Shown: positions 11,121-22,025 of the stretch, one piece after another
Layout of the letters: every line of letters starts with the position of its first letter
Numbering within the stretch: position 1 is the stretch's first letter
Source of the DNA: Glandiceps talaboti
Lineage: Eukaryota > Hemichordata > Enteropneusta > Spengelidae
Reading direction: 5' to 3'
Length of the DNA: 64,000 nt
NCBI RefSeq assembly: GCF_964340395.1
Contig: NC_135557.1
Span: 19,107,625 to 19,171,624 of the forward strand
Notes under the pieces: generated by a model
The model's input: only the letters and a program-made list of their open reading frames with translations
Database searches by the model: none
What the model was told of the DNA's origin: nothing
Program-made: the position numbers and the translations under genes

Positions 11121-11828
11121 TAAACTTTTCCCTACAGCCTATTGAGAGGCTAACTAATTTGTTATTTTCTAGTGACCCATTAATTGTTTGTATATTTAAG
11201 GTTTGTACTTTTTGGCCGGTGGCCATCAGTACTGAATAAACGATAAAAAGATTTTTTGATAACGTGTGTAGCGTCTGTATATGTTGCATTTACTAATGTT
11301 TGGAATATTGTCAATCAATTTGAGAGATAGATTTGTATGCATATATGTGATTACCTCTCAGACTTGACCTGTCTTCTTGACACTTATATCAACAAACCTT
11401 TCATACGAAAGCTAGTACAGCCTTTATCCACACACAATGTGCCTGGTTCACATCTTTCTGTCTTCAAGGTATTCTGACTTGATCTGTTTACTCGGTAATA
11501 AAATCTTATTTTAAAATATAGCACGGGTTCTTTGTATATTTGTGCACTGAATGTAGAAAGATTCCTCCCAAGATATTGTATTGTTAAAGATTTTTTGAGA
11601 GATTCTTTATATGACCCTGATATTGTTCTACTTACTTCAATTCAGCTCTATTATTTAAAATCGCACACAGAAGGATCTGATCACGATTCAATGAACAATG
11701 ATGAAAATTTTGAATCAATGCAGGAGACAAGGAAGAGAAGTAGATTTATGTATTTACATATTATAATTATGTTCACTGTGTAGTCGTGTGTTGTATTATC
11801 ATTGCATTTAGTTAGTAATTTTAAAGTA

Positions 11829-11859
<31 letters not shown>

Positions 11860-11941
11860 TGTATGTATGTATGTATGCATGCATGCATGCATGTGTCTGT
11901 GTGCGTGCGTGCGTGCGTGCGTACGTACGTACGTACGTACG
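11829..11941. repeat. Compound tetranucleotide array (ATGT/ATGC/GTGC/GTAC)
   Basis: A continuous series shifts from (ATGT)n to (ATGC)n to (GTGC)n to (GTAC)n. The ATGC and GTAC parts are self-complementary. The corresponding place in copy 2 (17601-17627) has only a few units followed by unrelated DNA. Confidence 0.95.
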
Positions 11942-12052
11942 CAAAAAATATCCCAGTTACGGTTAGTGCAGGTTTAAGGTTAACACTTATTTGCATACTA
12001 GGATCATATAACTGGAACATTTGTGTCTATACATATAACTCCAAGGAATATC

Positions 12053-12074
12053 GCGTACGCGACTGAAGTCGCGG
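12053..12074. repeat. Overlapping CpG palindromes at the edge of copy 1
   Basis: CGCGTACGCG (12053-12062) is a perfect palindrome that overlaps CGCGAC-TGAA-GTCGCG (12059-12074), a 6-bp stem with a 4-nt loop. It lies within ~10-15 bp of the point where similarity to copy 2 ends. Confidence 0.8.
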
Positions 12075-12210
12075 TTGTTGGAAAAACAGATACTATCACA
12101 CGTAAATTAACGGTTATGAGCACTAATATAATGTTTGAGCGATCAATTTCGAAGGTAATAAGAACGTGTATTTGATGCCGAAACACGTCGTAATGGGTGT
12201 CAAATGTCAT

Positions 12211-12243
12211 GCCTGTCACGAGCACGACATACTCGTGACAGGC
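12211..12243. repeat. 12-bp perfect inverted repeat
   Basis: GCCTGTCACGAG, 9-nt loop, CTCGTGACAGGC. It is followed directly by a second imperfect pair, GGCGCCGG ... CCGGTGCC (12242-12262). This is unusually GC-rich for the surroundings. Confidence 0.85.
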
Positions 12244-13068
12244 GCCGGGTGTGACCGGTGCCTTTCAGTAGACTCCGCCCAAAAAAAAGTTGAAAAAAAA
12301 GCTGGAAAAAACTTTAACAAAAAATATATTTTGACTTTCAATTATATATAATCCTTAAAAAAATTCTGGTTTGACGGAAAATAAAACAATATTCTCAAAT
12401 AAATGGAAACTTATTTCAATTAAAATAATGTGAACATGGAATAAAAGTACATAAACTGTTAAAATTAGTTTGTAATTACGAAAAATATAAAATACTACAG
12501 CTAAAATAAATTAATTATTTTGGCCTGAACGGCTTGCCATAGACAATTGACGGAACAGCCAAAACAATACTCCCTATGTAATAACACATAGATGGAACAG
12601 CTCAACCGATCATCAGGCAGCTTGACATAGCTACAGAGAACTTGCTGCACAGCAAAGTCAATTGATCAATAAAACGCACAAATAAGTTTTAGTTCACCAC
12701 AAAAATTAATCATCGATCAAACAATCAACCATATAATAAACCAATCAATAAATCGATCGATCACATGCTCACTGCCCCTTGTATGTGGTCTAGTCAAAGT
12801 CGTTACTCTAGAAGTTCTGAGATGATTTAAAACTCATCCAAAGCCACCTACACAGTCAATACCATCATGTCTTTGTTAATCAGTCACACAATTCTAACCA
12901 ATAACACAGTCCCCAATAAAGTTAGCGTCTGTTGAGACAGATGTGTAATGTCCAAATATGGTATATTTGTCAGCTCAGGATGCTACTTATACACTGTTTA
13001 CGTCACTCTAGCAGCCGGGGTTCACTGATTGGATGAACAACTTTCTGTGCTGATTGAGGGACTTTGAC

Positions 13069-13095
13069 CAGATTGTGGTTAAAAACCACAATCTG
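13069..13095. promoter_or_regulatory. Perfect palindrome with two inverted RUNX-type cores (copy 2)
   Basis: Identical to 7579-7605, including the 3-nt loop, ~1.9 kb upstream of the second peptide start codon. Retention in both copies is expected from recent duplication and is not by itself proof of function. Confidence 0.4.
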
Positions 13096-14060
13096 ATCAG
13101 ATCTTGCACACATGCAATATGTTCCTGTTACACAAGCAGATCTTAGATCTTTACACATAAGGAGTTTTGAAACAGCAATGTGCAGGCAGTGCGAAAGCAG
13201 ATCAACAGTAACAAAGAAATCTATTTCTAGGGTGGAATATAATTTTTAGTGAATTACGTGCTTGTTGTCTTTCAATATCTTGATATCGTTGCTAACGTGA
13301 GAACATATGTCGAAGGTTTCGAAGATAGTTGTTGAATCTCCTGACCTTGTTTGTGTTATAGTGTAATGTTTCATCCACGTAAATGTAATTCTATGTCTTC
13401 GACTTGGCTGACGTATTTTAATATTTTCAATGTCAAATACAATTTTTCAATGGTCAAAAGGAAACTCTTAAAATGCAGTCGATTATAGTTCGGTTGGTAA
13501 AATACAAAGAAAACGTGGTGCGGCAGATGCCCAAATGAGGGTGAACTTCTTTGTGTCCCTCAAGTGGTGACCTCACAAACATATAAAGGGCAGTGTACCC
13601 CTCCTATTGAATGGAATAATCTACCACGTAAGATGTTAGCCTAATATATGACACAAGTGTACAACTACTTTTAATTTGTAAATATTCTGCAACCTGGTAA
13701 CAACATCATTGTGAAATCACTCTGACACTTTCTACCCGATTTGATAGAGACCACTCGTACGTACCACATTTGGTCCTCGTACAAGTTAATTACTTGAAAA
13801 GGGTAAGTCTATACGTTTCAAAACTCAATCTATTTTATTCACATGTTTATCACGTTCTGATCAAATCACTGTTTTCCCCTCTGGAGTCAAGATTACATAC
13901 AATATTTACAAGACATTGCACTATTTTATGATTAAAGCATGCCACTTATTGTAGAAAGTAGCTGACGAAGTGTGCATCTTATAATACATTCAAATATTCG
14001 TTGAACATGAAAATATTGGTAATCGTCTTTGAATTATTCTAAACAAAACAATTTCCATAC

Positions 14061-14377
14061 CTTTCAATACCAAACTCCGTTTATTCGGATTACTCCAAGT
14101 TTTTACACAGTCTTTGTCAACCGATTGTTCCTTTGAAATTGAAAACATTTTGTATCCACACCATATTCCTAAATTGTAAAACTGTCGGCGAACATGTATG
14201 ATGGATAGTTTATATGGAGAATTGCCTGGTAGCATCAATTTAACTTTGTTGCCCCAGGAGTTATCATCAAAGGGAGTTGTAGGAAGAGGAAATCCATAAA
14301 TAGGTTGTCGATGGTTCATCCCTGCTTTCTTGGTTCGAATCCGGTCCCTGTAGGTTTCTTTACAGCAGAACTTTCGG
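14061..14377 (-). CDS. Unrecognised exon candidate, minus strand (copy 2)
   Basis: Counterpart of 8718-9034 with the frame kept open. The only clear residue change in the shared part is S-W-S to S-W-G. The donor is weaker here (GAAAG|GTATGG). No function can be assigned. Confidence 0.3.
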
Positions 14378-14945
14378 CTATTTTACAATCAATAATGCTT
14401 CATTTCCGCGATTTGCATTATTATGTTAGATTTCAGCAAATTGAACACTTAATTTGACTTCCCTTACAAGACAGGGGAGTTTTGATCTCGTTTGAATACT
14501 ACAACATCTGTTCAGCCAACAAAAATCGTCTGGAAAATTGTCTTTTTGAACGTTATGTCGGTGCACTCAAAATGTATGGCTATGTTAATAAAATTACTTC
14601 TAGTACAGCCGAATTGAGCATCACCCTTCTTAATACATGGCTGTTTCAAAATAAATGCTTAACATATGTTGCGCCAGGAAGTAAAAATGGAAAGGTCTGG
14701 AACAGCTTTACAAGTAATCATCATAGGTAGTTCAAGAAATAGATTGATAAGTTAGGCCCAATTGTTTTCCACGGATACTCTGTTTTCTCTTCTGGTGTCA
14801 TACTATGATGTTGCTCATGATGCTATTTTGTTTCGATTCAGAATGATTTCTGTTTATGTTACTATTATAAATACAAACATTCATGCATCTACTGCTAATC
14901 AGTCTGGTGACCATGCAAGTCTCTAATCGTCCTATCAACTAGCAG

Positions 14946-14955
14946 CATAAAAACA
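14946..14955 (+). promoter_or_regulatory. Altered TATA-like element of peptide gene copy 2
   Basis: The position homologous to TATAAAAAAA in copy 1 reads CATAAAAACA: the first T is C, and there is an A-to-C change at the end. If copy 1 uses this box, copy 2 should have weaker or differently positioned initiation. Confidence 0.4.
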
Positions 14956-15007
14956 ACTGTAAAGAAAACCTAACCAGTTGTTCTTTTTTTACTTTCAACA
15001 GTGCACA

Positions 15008-15247
15008 ATGTATTTCCGACTCCTATTTTTGGTCCTGTTCATTGCTCTTCTGACGTTGTCCCATTGCGAAGACGAACCAAATCCATCAGAATGTAGTGGA
15101 TGTCATGACTCCCGCCAAAAACGGAATATTCGACGCGGATCTCGCCGAGGAAGAAAACGCACTAAAAACTGTTTTGACGTTCCCAGCTGCCGGTGTTGTA
15201 GTATGCGATGTATCATAAGGAAGTGTATTCGAATAAACCGCTGGTAG
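15008..15247 (+). CDS. Secreted cationic cysteine-rich peptide precursor, copy 2
   Basis: Paralogue of 9672-9911: 77 of 79 residues identical. The first ~222 nt are identical by eye; all four differences fall in the last 20 nt (I codon synonymous, V to I, K to N, stop TAA to TAG), so the tail reads R-I-N-R-W instead of R-V-K-R-W. The signal peptide, convertase sites and all cysteines are intact. Expression may differ because both its TATA-like box and its poly(A) hexamer are altered. Confidence 0.85.
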   Translation: MYFRLLFLVLFIALLTLSHCEDEPNPSECSGCHDSRQKRNIRRGSRRGRKRTKNCFDVPSCRCCSMRCIIRKCIRINRW

Positions 15248-15332
15248 ACGAAGAATGCGATTTGTACTTGGGACAATCATTAACAGTGTCCTGTATATGG
15301 AATGGACAGTTGAACACTTCATGACAATATAA

Positions 15333-15338
15333 AATCAA
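15333..15338 (+). terminator. Mutated poly(A) hexamer of peptide gene copy 2
   Basis: The site homologous to AATAAA at 9997-10002 reads AATCAA. Weak AATATA-like hexamers lie just upstream, so 3' end formation may shift or weaken rather than be lost. Confidence 0.5.
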
Positions 15339-16339
15339 GAATTACTTTTAGTATTACCTAAGATTATATATTTCCTTTATGTTTCGTGTATCAGCGAATA
15401 TTACATCAACGACGACTGCAGGGCATAAACAGATTGACAGTTGCGATATAAACAAGACATTGTTCAAGGAGTGTGAACACATACAGCTGAAATATTACAG
15501 GAGGTCTCGTCTTAGCTTGCAAACGATATTAAGTGGTGTATCATATCAAGATCAATGAGACTGATCACCAGGTTTCATGTTGACATAGACACTATAAAGA
15601 TAACACACAGACATCCGTTACGAATACTCAGTGTCTGCTATGTTGCTATATTTGTAATTGTTTTGTTACCATTAACAAACTATAGGGAAGACTGTAAGCG
15701 ATGTTTCTGACATTGCTATTTTTATTGTGTCTATCTCAACATGAAACATTGTGATCAGGCTTATTAATTTTGATACATCGTTTTTTTTGTTGTTTTTTTA
15801 AATAGCATTTTCAAGTTCAGACAAAGTCTCCTGTATTTCAAAGACATTTTTGAATACGGTCTTTACTTATTGCTAATGCATGATGACTAAACGTGAAATT
15901 CATTGAAAAAGATTCGGGTATCACATGAGAGCGATATGAAGTCTTTCATTGGTTTGGTTTGCTAGTCTATGGAACGCTTTCGAATGATCAGTGGCAATAA
16001 ATAATGAAAAAAGAACCAATAAAACATTTTGCAGATTAACACTTAGTAAAACCTTATCTAGTCCATCTCTTTTTCTTCTTTCTTTGTTTGATAAAAAAAT
16101 ATTTTCATGTTTTTAGAAGTCTTTTCATATTAGGCAAAAGATGTTTATTTAAATTGTGTCTTATAACATGTCTTCAGAAAATTGTGTAGAAAGGTTGGGA
16201 TTTTATTTTATTTGATCTATTTCTTTTTAGAAGAATATACTTCTTGGTCTCAATACTTCCGTGTTAGTTCGATGAGGTGTAAAAGAAGTAAATGAAGACA
16301 ATTAGGTATAGCACTGTATAAATTTAACTTACAGTATTA

Positions 16340-17010
16340 AAAGACCGGTTTCCGTTGTTGCTCAATAACCAACGATACTTTGGGTTTTGGGAGGTATGGG
16401 ACCAATTAGATGTTGGTGATGAATTGAATTGTTTAACAATATTCAAACAGAGATGCATTAATATTGATATACAGTTATGGTTTGAAAGTATGAATACGTC
16501 TAGAAAACTTGATTGTTATGCTTCGTTTAAAAAGGAATTGTCTCTGGAACCTTATTTAACATCTCTTGATAAATCAATATTCAAATTAATGATATATAAA
16601 TTTAGAACCTGTACACATACTTTGAAAATTGAAACTGGTCGTTGGAATGATACTCCAAGAGTTGTGAGGCTTTGTGAAATGTGTTATTTAAATCAAATAG
16701 AGGATGAATTCCACTTATTACTTGTACGCCCATTTTAAACTTGTTTAACATCAAAATATATTACCAATTACTTTTATAATCCCCCACTGCAACATAAATT
16801 TGTATTACTTGTCGTCTCACAAGGTTAACGCTCTCGGAAAACTTAGTAGATATATATTTTATGCTACTAAACTTAGAAAAGATGCTAGTAGAAACTCTGA
16901 GATATGAACTTTTCCCTACAGCCTATTGAGAGGCTAACTAATTTGTTATTTTCTAGTGATCCATTCATTGTTTGTATATTTAAGGTTTGTACTTTATGGC
17001 CGGTGGCCAT
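16340..17010 (+). mobile_element. Non-LTR retrotransposon 3' fragment (copy 2), dead
   Basis: Same fragment as 10561-11120. Here the frame (16355-16738) runs on through N-Q-I-E-D-E-F-H-L-L-L-V-R-P before stopping, so the stop in copy 1 arose after duplication. The zinc-ligand Cys of the copy 1 L-V-C-P motif is Arg in this copy. The RT core itself is absent from both. Confidence 0.75.
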
Positions 17011-17625
17011 CAGTGCTGAATAAACGATAAAGGTTTTCTTGATAACGTGCGTAGAGTCTATGTATGTTGCATTTACTAATGTTTGGAATATTGTCAATCA
17101 ATTTGAGAGATAGATTTGTATGCATATATGTGATTACCTCTCAGACTTGACCTGTCTTCTTGACACTTATTTCAACAAACCTTTCATACGAAAGCTAGTA
17201 CACCCTTTATCCATACACAATGTGCTTCGTTCACACCTTTCTGTCTTCAAGGTATTCTGGCTTGATTTGTTTACTTGGTAATAAAAAATTATTTTAAAAT
17301 ATAGCACGGTTTGTACATTTGTGCACTGAACGTTGACAGATTTCGTCTAACCTATTCTATTTTTCAAGATTTTTAAAAGATCCTGTATTTGACCTTGTTA
17401 TTGTTCTTACTTCAATTCAGCTATATTGTTTAAAATCGCACACAAAAGGATCTGATAACGAATCAATGAACAATGATGAAAATTTTGAATCAATGCAGGA
17501 GGCAAGGAAGAGAAGCAGATTTATGTATTTATATATTATAATTATGTTTACTGTCTAGTCGTGTGTTGTATTATCATTGCATTTAGTCATTTTACATTAA
17601 CATGTATGTATGTATGTATGCATGC

Positions 17626-17980
17626 ATAAAACGGCCAGAATGCTCTATGCAGCAGAGCTAACATGTCGGCTGGTATATTCTATGTGTCGTCTTGGTGTGT
17701 ACCTTTCTATTCCTAGATCCTCGAGGCAGGTGAGAAGCCAAACTGAATAATCTACTAGCCTTTCAACCTAAGAATCCAAATGTGATTTCACATGGACCAG
17801 CCTATGAGTAAACTTAGGAATCAGAAGATCACGATACATGATGCAATGGCTTTTAATGTTAAATTACAAATTTCTATATACAAATGAAACTGTTTCCCAA
17901 GTTGTTGACCCACAGACAGGTCCCTGTGAACATGTCTCGTGTCTTGGGGAAAATTTTCAGTAAATATGTTGGTTGTCTGG
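17626..17980. other. Copy 2-specific insertion
   Basis: This segment interrupts copy 2 where copy 1 has the tetranucleotide array directly followed by 'AAAAAATATCCCAG'. No ORF or terminal repeat is obvious. Confidence 0.5.
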
Positions 17981-18230
17981 TTGACAAAAAAATATCCCAG
18001 TTTACAGTTAGTGCAGGATTAAGGTTAACACTTATTTGCATACTAGGATCATTAAACTGGAACATTTGTGTCTGTACATGCTTCTCCAAGGCATCTCAAC
18101 ATCAAAGATAAATAATCTTCACGGATTATTTTTTGGCAGGATAAGAGTTTAGTCAGTTTTGGAGATATATGGCATAATTCACTACAATGTATCACTGCTG
18201 TTGATCCAGTTGTTTCGACTTTTGTGCCCA

Positions 18231-18335
18231 CACACCTACCTACATACATAAACACATACATACAAACACATTCATACACACACATACACATACATACATA
18301 CATACATACATACATACATGCGTACACACACAAAT
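18231..18335. repeat. (TACA)n / (CA)n microsatellite
   Basis: Degenerate tetranucleotide array mixing TACA, CACA and CATA units, just right of duplication copy 2. Confidence 0.9.
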
Positions 18336-18591
18336 AGACAGAAATTTAAGTTTTGTTGACTTTAATTACAATAGCATCCATCGTATACATGCATGTATCT
18401 AGAAAAAAACAAGTACTTGTGTGCTACATTATTGCACTAATAACTTTCATAAACTTTGGCATTAAAAAAACACACACACATAAATTGTAGCAGTACACTT
18501 GGCACCAGCACAGGTTTTACATAATGTTGACTGACACTATCAAACATATTGCCAATGCTTCAATGATGTCATCATTCCTTCATTTGCATAT

Positions 18592-18782
18592 TTCTATGTT
18601 TATGCAAATCAGGTACTTGGTGAATAAACCAATAAGCAAGTAAAATATTTGTACGCATGCACTGGTATGCAAAATTTGGGAGGGAGATTTTCCAAACATT
18701 TACAAATATGCAAATTGTCCCACAAACAGAGTTCTCATTTGCATATAGTATGCATATTAAGAATCTCCTGTCCCATTTGCAT
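18592..18782. promoter_or_regulatory. Cluster of five perfect octamer motifs
   Basis: ATGCAAAT or its complement ATTTGCAT occurs at 18592, 18602, 18708, 18737 and 18775, within 191 bp; a one-mismatch copy is at 18667. This is the POU-factor octamer. It may be a regulatory element or a product of local repeat structure. No gene lies immediately beside it. Confidence 0.35.
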
Positions 18783-19889
18783 AAATGGTTCTATAGGAAA
18801 AGTTCACACTGCTTTATTTCATTGGTACAAAGATACATTAGGAAAATGTTGCGTTCAGTGATTTAGATACAAATTTAAAGTTGGCTTGCGCCTTTCCCAA
18901 ACCCCATTAGCTTGTTCATCGATATGTTTTAAAGTACTTATAGTTCAAGGAAAGGTCTACACCTTATCTCAATGCAGTAGAAAAAGTGGTACACCAATGA
19001 AAATATTTCATAATTAAGTCACTCATCAAAACAAATACGCTGATAAGTAAGACATCTCTTGTGATTGGATGATTTCTATACACATTGCTTCTATGCCGTC
19101 TTGTTTTGTATACTTCAGAACCTTCTGTGTTGCATCTTAATTGAGGGAGAAATTATTAACATTGCACAAAACAATTTTCAATATAAGAAATAAAACAAAA
19201 CACTTGTTCCCAATGTCTGAAAAAATTACTGTAAATCATGACATGAAATTTGGATGAAATGGTATCCATGGTTACAATTACCACATGGATAATACTAAAA
19301 TTCTGCTGCATTCACTGACACTCAACAGCAATATGTACTGAATACATACTTTCTGCAGTAAGATGTGATGTAGGGTGTTAGACACAACATTATTGTTACT
19401 CCCTTTCTTTCCGAGCAACGACATTCAAGTATTTCATTTATATTCAGCTCATCATTCTGGAAATGTATCTTAAAAGAAATGTAATAAACTACACTGTAAA
19501 ATTCATGATACCGGAAAACATGCAACTTGTTTCATCTACCTAAAAATATGATGTTACACTTATGTAGCACCTCTACAATTGTATGCGAGTATTCCAATGA
19601 AATTGAACAAATTGCTGATAATACACCATTAACAAACTCAACACAATATGAAGGAACTTGTATTTGTAAAAACTTGGATACGTCAAAATGAAGGATACCG
19701 TTTTCGTCCAGATTCAGAGAAAAATGCAAGTTGTAATAAAAATATGAAATACAATGACATTAAAGATGGTGTATATAACTGCTGTTACTGAATTGTGATA
19801 TTAAATTACTCAATGCCACACAACTGATGATCTCGATAACCACTATACTGATTAGATAATTACGGTCCAGAGCTGTTCAATCTCATAAG

Positions 19890-20305
19890 TTACCTAAGAG
19901 TGTTAATATCATCTGTTATCCTGACAAATGATAGGTAAGTAAATCGAATCTCAACCACTCATTCCCACTGTTAGAGTATATTATCACCTATTAGCCTGAC
20001 AATCGATATGTAAACATATTGAATCTCAACCATTCACTCATATTGTTAGCATATATTAGCACCTGTCATCCTGATAATTGGTATGTAAGAATATTGATTC
20101 TCAACCATTCATTACCATTGTTTGAGTATATTATCTCCTGTTAGCCTGACAAACGATACGTAAACATACTGAATCTCGACCATTCACTGTTTGTTACAAT
20201 ATTGTCACCTGTCTGCTTGACAAAGAATAGCATATTGAATCTCAACCATTCACTCATACTGTTACAATATTGTCACTTGTCAGCCTGACAAACAATACAT
20301 AAGCT
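19890..20305. repeat. Degenerate tandem repeat, ~80-bp unit
   Basis: About five diverged units share 'CTCAACCATTCA', 'ATATTATCACCTGT' and 'CCTGACAA.CGATA.GTAA'. Noncoding. Confidence 0.75.
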
Positions 20306-20603
20306 TCTCTTTCTGTATACACAAGAAGAGGCATGTCATAATTAATGACAATTATGAAATCATACACAAAACTTCTGATAAGCGTGTACTGTAATGAAAA
20401 CTACAACACACTTAAAGTAAAATTCCTACTCTTTTGTTCCCACACATTATTACACAAAATGATATAATTTAGTTATAAATGGCTACAAAATTGAAGTTAC
20501 AGGTAATGGTTTGGAGGGAATAACAAGTTGAATTTGGAATACTTCACTTTCTATTTACCTATAGGTGACTTAATGGATGTTGTTCAGCTTTGGTATATTT
20601 GCC

Positions 20604-20848
20604 CTAGGAACACAGTTAAGTGCCTCTAAGAACATAATGAAGTGTCCTAGTACCAAATGAAGTGCCTTAGGAATACAATTAAGTGTCCTAGCAACATAAA
20701 TAAGTGTCCTAGCAACACAAATGTCCTATTAAACACAATGAAGTGTCCTTACCTAGCAACACAACAAGTGTCCTAGCAACACAATTTAGTGTCCAAACAA
20801 GTGACCTAGAAACACAATAATTGTCCTAGCAACACCAACAAGTGTTGT
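20604..20848. repeat. Degenerate tandem repeat 'AAGTGTCCTAGCAACACA'
   Basis: Around a dozen short, irregular units of ~16-24 bp with the core GTGTCCTAGCAACACAA. Noncoding. Confidence 0.8.
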
Positions 20849-21708
20849 ATCACTTACTGGACTTCATGACATCAATACACATTTACTTTAACTAAAACGT
20901 CTATATCCAAAATCAAACCTTCAAACAGAAAAGATTAAGAACTGCTCACATGGCAATACTACACTAACAAATCAAACATTTCTTTTAGTACCACCTACAT
21001 CTAAACAGCCATTTTACAGAATCCAATATCAAAAATACAAACAGTATGAGAAAAATTGTGGAATACCTGTCCACAACAAAAGGTCATTTTCTTATAAAAG
21101 TTCTTCTCGAATCATTTTTCAAATGATAGAAAGACTTGCTTTTTCATGATTGAATTTTGAGGCAGGTATCATTAGAATAGTCCGAATAATAATAATAATT
21201 ATAGTAGTAATATATTAAGTTATTGCAAATTTCTTAAAATCCACTTCCTACATTACCTTTTCAAATATTTTCTACAAATGCACACTTGTCAGGGCAACAT
21301 CACCGAGAGTCAGTGACTGCTGACATGCAGAGCTCTGATTTTACACAAATTACAGAATGAATTCTAAAGGATGGTTTTTATTTTTTGATAATAAATATGT
21401 TTAGTGTTTCAATGTCAAGGTTACTTTATCATGATTATTTATTAGCAAACTATTGTAAATTTCATCAGTCCCGTCTTCACGCTCTCTCTGCATTCACAAT
21501 TGGCACATTTGCATATGTGATTAGTTACCATGATTCCGACAGGTGAAATGCATGATGGGAGACAAAGGACATCTGTCATTTGAGGTAAGAAGGCTGTTCT
21601 ATACTGCAGTGTCACCCACGTACTCCCTGGGAATGAAATGAGAGTGATGTTGTCGTGGTTAGTATGGTATGGCAAACAACATGCAATGTTATCAAGTTAG
21701 AGCAATAA

Positions 21709-21732
21709 ATGAAAATGAAAATGAAAATGAAA
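21709..21732. repeat. (ATGAAA)n short array
   Basis: Four units of AATGAA/ATGAAA. Confidence 0.8.
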
Positions 21733-22025
21733 AAATTATGATTTTAATGACTAGATCAGAGCTGGCAGCATTACTACGTAAGTATACTACAATTAAAAGT
21801 TATAGATCATAGCTAAACATACACACACACCACCAACACACGCCACACAAACACACCCAGAGCCTAAGAAATATAAAACTAAACATTTGCACACTCACAC
21901 ACACATGCATATAAAGACACAACATAATGTCATGAATTTAGGTTGGCGGACCCTCCCAACCCTTTCCAGGCCAGGAATTCATAAACATAACAAAATTAAT
22001 AGAAGTACATGTAGCCTGATAAAAC

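Larger units (their letters stand above)
6717..12045 (+). repeat. Tandem duplication, copy 1 (~5.3 kb)
   Basis: It starts at 'GACAATTGACGGAA.AGCC' and ends after 'CATTTGTGTCT.TACAT'; the same landmarks bound copy 2. It is nearly identical to copy 2 over long stretches. Differences: ~320 bp (about 6825-7140) is absent from copy 2; ~165 bp (about 8047-8212) is also absent there with an 'AAC' microhomology junction. It contains the peptide gene, a minus-strand exon candidate and a LINE tail. Confidence 0.9.
12046..12540. other. Spacer between the two duplication copies
   Basis: About 500 bp without a supported gene. It holds two CpG-rich inverted-repeat structures (12053-12074 and 12211-12243), an oligo-A rich stretch (12280-12320) and otherwise AT-rich DNA. 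Confidence 0.6.
12541..18095 (+). repeat. Tandem duplication, copy 2 (~5.5 kb)
   Basis: Head-to-tail copy of 6717-12045. Compared with copy 1 it has about 490 bp extra around 15435-15915, just 3' of the peptide gene, and about 350 bp extra at 17626-17980, where copy 1 has a longer tetranucleotide array. Direct orientation, high similarity and indel-only rearrangements point to a recent unequal-crossover type duplication. Confidence 0.9.
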
